From the NCBI RefSeq assembly GCF_020831405.1, contig NZ_JAJHPU010000043.1, positions 310,001-374,000 of the forward strand: a stretch of 64,000 bases of DNA, given 5' to 3'. The notes beneath the pieces were generated by a model. The model was given only the letters and a program-made list of their open reading frames with translations. It was not told where the DNA came from and ran no database searches. The position numbers and the translations under genes are program-made. Position 1 is the first letter of the stretch, and every line of letters starts with the position of its first letter. Shown one piece after another: positions 61,251-64,000 of the stretch. The stretch comes from Pseudomonas oryzagri (lineage in GTDB: Bacteria; Pseudomonadota; Gammaproteobacteria; Pseudomonadales; Pseudomonadaceae).

Positions 61251-62405
61251 TCAGCGGCCGCCCATGATGGCGATGTAGTCCTGGGTCCAGCGGCTGTAGG
61301 GCACGTACTTGCCGCCCTCGGCCTGCGGGGTCTTCCAGAAGGCGATCTTGTCGAAGTTGTCGAAGCCGTTGGTCTTGCAGCCTTCGTCGGTCAGCAGGGC
61401 GTTGCCCGTGCACGCCGCCGGTACCGCCGGCACCGAGCCGAACCAGGCGGCCAGGTCGCCCTGCAGCTTGGGCTCCAGCGACCAGTTCATCCAGGCGTAG
61501 GCACAGTTGGGGTGCTTGGCCTCGGCGTGCAGCATGGTGGTGTCGGCCCAGCCGGTGGCCCCTTCGCTCGGCACCACCGAGGCGATCGGCTGCTTCTCGC
61601 CCTGCAGGGCGTTGACCTGGTACTTCCAGGAGCTGGAGGCGACCACCCCCTCGTTCTTGAAGTCGGACATCTGCACGGTGGCGTCATGCCAGTAGCGGTG
61701 CGCCAGGGCGTGCTGGCGGCGCAGTAGCTCGAGGGTGGCGGCGTACTGTGCCTCGGTGAGCAGGTAGGGGTCCTGGATGCCCAATTCCGGCCGGGTGGCC
61801 TTCAGGTAGAGCGCCGCGTCGGCGATGTAGATCGGCCCGTCGTAGGCCTGGATGCGCCCCTTGTTGGACTTGCCGTCGGGCAGGGTCATCTCCTCGAACA
61901 CCACCTTCCAGCTGGTCGGCGGCTGCTTGAACACGTTGGTGTTGTACATCAGCACGTTCGGGCCCCACTGATAGGGCGTGCCGTAGTGCTGGCCGTCGAC
62001 CACATGCCAGGCGCCGTTCTTCAGGCGCTCGTCGACGTTCTTCCAGTTGGGGATCAGCGCCAGGTTGACCGGTTGCACGCGCTTGCCATGGATCAGGCGC
62101 AGCGAGGCGTCGCCCGAGGCGGTGACCAGGTCGTAGCCGCCCTTGGTCATCAGGCTGACCATCTCGTCGGAGGTCGCCGCGGTCTTGACGTTGACCTTGC
62201 AGCCGCTGGCCTTCTCGAAGCCGGTCACCCAGTCGTAGTTCTTGTCGGTGTCGCCGCGCTCGATGTAGCCGGGCCAGGCGATGATGTCGAGCTGGCCTTC
62301 GTTCTTACCCAGGGCCTTGAGCGGCTCCGCCGCCTGGACGACGCCGGCGGCCAGCAGGGCGGCGCTGAGCGCGCCGAGCAATGCGGTTTTACGCGTGGAC
62401 ATCAT
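61251..62405 (-). CDS. Polyamine-type ABC transporter substrate-binding protein (YdcS-like)
   Basis: The 384-residue precursor has a signal peptide of about 26 residues (ALSAALLAAGVVQAAEP). The mature part is a type II periplasmic binding protein of the PotD/YdcS class: IIAWPGYIERGDTDKNYDWV, TASGDASLRLIHGKRVQPV, YGTPYQWGPNVLMYN and CAYAWMNWSLEPK. Two ATG codons lie in tandem, and GAGGGAACC precedes them. YdcS of E. coli belongs to a putrescine uptake operon with permeases YdcUV and ATPase YdcT; none is found within this window, so it either uses a transporter encoded elsewhere or acts alone. patD lies downstream. Confidence 0.88.
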   Translation of the reverse strand: MMSTRKTALLGALSAALLAAGVVQAAEPLKALGKNEGQLDIIAWPGYIERGDTDKNYDWVTGFEKASGCKVNVKTAATSDEMVSLMTKGGYDLVTASGDASLRLIHGKRVQPVNLALIPNWKNVDERLKNGAWHVVDGQHYGTPYQWGPNVLMYNTNVFKQPPTSWKVVFEEMTLPDGKSNKGRIQAYDGPIYIADAALYLKATRPELGIQDPYLLTEAQYAATLELLRRQHALAHRYWHDATVQMSDFKNEGVVASSSWKYQVNALQGEKQPIASVVPSEGATGWADTTMLHAEAKHPNCAYAWMNWSLEPKLQGDLAAWFGSVPAVPAACTGNALLTDEGCKTNGFDNFDKIAFWKTPQAEGGKYVPYSRWTQDYIAIMGGR

Positions 62406-62799
62406 GGTTCCCTCTTGTTGTTTCGTTGTGGTCGGGGCGGTGAATGTCGGGACAGCGGTGGCCGGCGGTCAGGGCAGCTTTCCATGACGGGCCATGCGGT
62501 GGCGCACCACGCGATGGGCCTGCAGCGCATCGCGGGGCGGGGAGATGAACACCGCCCGGGCGCGGGAGGTGGCGCCGGTCTGGGGGACGGCGATGAAACA
62601 GCGAATCGGGCGCAGGGTCGGCATGGTGGCGTGGCCGGGCAGCGACGATGGGTTGAGTATGGTTTGTGGAATGCCGGGGCGATGGTTCTTTTTTATCGAA
62701 GGCCGGGCCGCAGGTTGGGAGCCATCCGCGGTGGGCCTTGATTCTCTGCGCCGGTGGTGCCATATCCGCTGGATAACGGACTACCTGTGGAGCCCCGCC
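62406..62799. other. 394-bp divergent intergenic region ydcS-like / xenA-like
   Basis: No supported gene; an in-frame extension of the oxidoreductase into this region has no ribosome site and an unfamiliar leader. It must hold promoters for two divergent genes. The one visible candidate is at 62738-62766. A T-rich patch, TTCTTTTTTATCG, lies near 62680-62697. Confidence 0.5.
62738..62766 (+). promoter_or_regulatory. Candidate promoter for the OYE-family gene
   Basis: TTGATT at 62738-62743 and CATATC at 62761-62766 have a 17-base spacer and end 34 bp before the start codon. The -35 matches four of six consensus bases and the -10 three of six. Modest support. Confidence 0.4.
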
Positions 62800-63906
62800 A
62801 TGATCCAGCTGTTCCAGCCGCTGACCCTGCGGCAACTGACCCTGCCCAATCGCATCGTGGTGTCGCCGATGTGCCAGTACAGTGCCCGCGACGGCCTGGC
62901 CAACGACTGGCACCTGGTCCACCTGGGCAGCCGCGCCACCGGCGGCGCCGGGCTGATCCTCGTCGAGGCCACCGGGGTCACCCCGGAGGGGCGCATCAGC
63001 CCGCATTGCCTGGGATTGTGGGACGACGCGCAGATCGAGCCGCTGCGGCGCATCACCCGCTTCATCGACAGCCAGGGCTCGGTGGCCGGCATCCAGCTGG
63101 CGCACGCCGGGCGCAAGGCCGGTACCTGGCGGCCGTGGGAGGGCAAGGCCGGCTCGGTGCCGCTGGAGCAGGGCGGCTGGACGCCGCTGGCGCCGTCGGC
63201 GCTGGCCTTCGATACCAACCATCACGTCCCGCAGGCCCTGACCCGCGAGCAGATCGCCGCGCTGGTGCAGGATTTCGCCCGCGCCGCCGAACGCGCGCTC
63301 AAGGCCGGCTTCAAGGTGGTCGAGGTGCACGCCGCCCACGGCTACCTGCTGCACCAGTTCCTCTCGCCGCTGAGCAACCAGCGCGACGACGAGTACGGCG
63401 GCAGCTTCGCCAACCGTACCCGCCTGCTGCTGGAGGTGGTCGACGCGGTGCGCGCGGTGTGGCCGGCCGAACTGCCGCTGTTGGTGCGCCTGTCGGCTAC
63501 CGACTGGCTGGACGGCGGCTGGCACGAGCGGGACACCGTCGAGCTGAGCGCACTGCTCAAGGAGCACGGCGTCGACCTGATCGACGTCTCCTCCGGCGGC
63601 CTGGCGCCCAACGCGCAGATCCCGGTGGGTCCGGGCTATCAGTCGCGCTTCGCCGAGCGGGTGCGCCACGAGGCCGGCATCCCCACCGGCGCGGTCGGCC
63701 TGATCACCGAACCGGCGCAGGCCGAGCACGTGCTGCGCAGCGAGCAGGCCGATCTGGTGCTGATGGCCCGCGAGCTGCTGCGCGATCCCTATTGGCCGTT
63801 GCACGCCGCCGAGGCGCTCGGCCATCGCCTGCCGTGGCCGCCGCAGTACGTGCGCGCCGCGCAGCGCGACACGCCGATCCGCGAGCTGGGCGAGGATCTC
63901 GACTGA
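62800..63906 (+). CDS. Old Yellow Enzyme-family NADH:flavin oxidoreductase (XenA/YqjM class)
   Basis: An FMN-dependent ene-reductase, 368 residues. The N-terminus RQLTLPNRIVVSPMCQYSA with Cys near position 25 is the mark of the YqjM/XenA subclass. Further on are GLILVEATGVTPEGRIS, IQLAHAGRKAG, the HAAHGYLLHQFLSPLSNQR motif (active-site Tyr and substrate His region) and LMARELLRDPYWP. Such enzymes reduce activated alkenes, nitroesters and quinones and are often induced by electrophiles. The start at 62800 follows TGGAGCC. It is divergent from the YdcS-like gene; nothing ties the two functionally. Confidence 0.93.
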   Translation: MIQLFQPLTLRQLTLPNRIVVSPMCQYSARDGLANDWHLVHLGSRATGGAGLILVEATGVTPEGRISPHCLGLWDDAQIEPLRRITRFIDSQGSVAGIQLAHAGRKAGTWRPWEGKAGSVPLEQGGWTPLAPSALAFDTNHHVPQALTREQIAALVQDFARAAERALKAGFKVVEVHAAHGYLLHQFLSPLSNQRDDEYGGSFANRTRLLLEVVDAVRAVWPAELPLLVRLSATDWLDGGWHERDTVELSALLKEHGVDLIDVSSGGLAPNAQIPVGPGYQSRFAERVRHEAGIPTGAVGLITEPAQAEHVLRSEQADLVLMARELLRDPYWPLHAAEALGHRLPWPPQYVRAAQRDTPIRELGEDLD

Positions 63907-64000
63907 GGCCGTCATATCCGCTTGCAGTTTTGTGCCGCCGCCGGGCGTTGCCCCGGCGAGCTGCCCGGCATAATCGACTGATCTTCACAGGAGGATGACC
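63907..64000. other. Window end, start of the next gene not reached
   Basis: The last 94 bases contain a GC hairpin (GCCGGGCG..CCCGGC area, 63938-63970) and a strong AGGAGG at about 63990-63995. The latter suggests a plus-strand gene beginning just past the window. The ATG directly after AGGAGG is too close to it to be the start. Confidence 0.35.

Noticed and set aside
61000-61280. Short open frames in the gap between the ydcS-like gene and patD as remnants of permease genes
   Set aside because: Translations are Pro/Arg-rich, with no transmembrane pattern and no resemblance to ABC permease or ATPase motifs.

Overview
The window is a high-GC gammaproteobacterial chromosome segment, almost certainly from Pseudomonas. 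From about 0.1 to 34.2 kb it follows the gene order remembered for the P. aeruginosa csdA-dapD-glnD-map / rpsB-tsf-pyrH-frr-uppS-cdsA-dxr-mucP-opr86-lpx-dnaE-accA-pyrG-eno-ftsB-ispD block. Pseudomonas-type REP palindromes (a core like GGGGCGAAT..ATTCGCCCC) are also present. Coding density is very high and most genes touch or overlap. No rRNA, tRNA, CRISPR array, insertion sequence or prophage is visible.

Region 1 (1-8.4 kb, minus strand): map, glnD, dapC, a 55-codon ORF, an ArsC/Spx-like gene, dapD, csdA and sufE. These cover methionine removal, PII nitrogen signalling, the succinylase branch of lysine/diaminopimelate synthesis and sulfur mobilisation. A ~200-bp imperfect palindrome sits between dapD and csdA and ends on the dapD stop codon.

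Region 2 (8.4-34.2 kb, plus strand): the essential macromolecular and envelope superoperon. It holds ribosomal protein S2 and EF-Ts, UMP kinase, ribosome recycling, undecaprenyl-PP and CDP-diacylglycerol synthesis, two MEP-pathway enzymes (dxr, ispD), the sigma-E site-2 protease, BamA and Skp, four early lipid A genes, RNase HII, Pol III alpha, acetyl-CoA carboxylase alpha, TilS, CTP synthase, KDO-8-P synthase, enolase and FtsB. It carries an rpsB leader with a pseudoknot-capable structure and clear hairpin terminators after rpsB, tsf and rseP.

Region 3 (34.2-42.2 kb): synteny with the remembered reference breaks after ispD (no ispF). The segment holds an OmpA-like lipoprotein, pdxH, a slyB-like lipoprotein, another lipoprotein, ihfB without rpsA, lapA-lapB, a class III CoA-transferase and a divergent membrane diguanylate cyclase.

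Region 4 (42.2-52.5 kb): the most interesting part. A five-gene cassette encodes a YjfI/DUF2170-like protein with a possible DNA-binding N-terminus, a PspA/IM30 protein, a YqiJ-like membrane protein, a YqiK-like flotillin and a 1742-residue AAA+ ATPase. Two palindromic CACATGTR boxes lie 22 bp apart in front of it. It looks like a membrane-stress or membrane-remodelling system whose giant ATPase has no established function. A yaeQ gene follows.

Region 5 (52.5-64 kb, accessory metabolism): a 5-oxoprolinase operon (pxpABC) with an atypical NRAMP-fold transporter and a divergent MarR-like regulator, with three 11-bp tandem repeats between them; recJ; a secreted SnoaL-like protein; a BIME; a gamma-aminobutyraldehyde dehydrogenase; a YdcS-like binding protein without its permease genes; and an Old Yellow Enzyme of the XenA/YqjM class. 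All family assignments come from reading motifs and remembered families; no database search was run.
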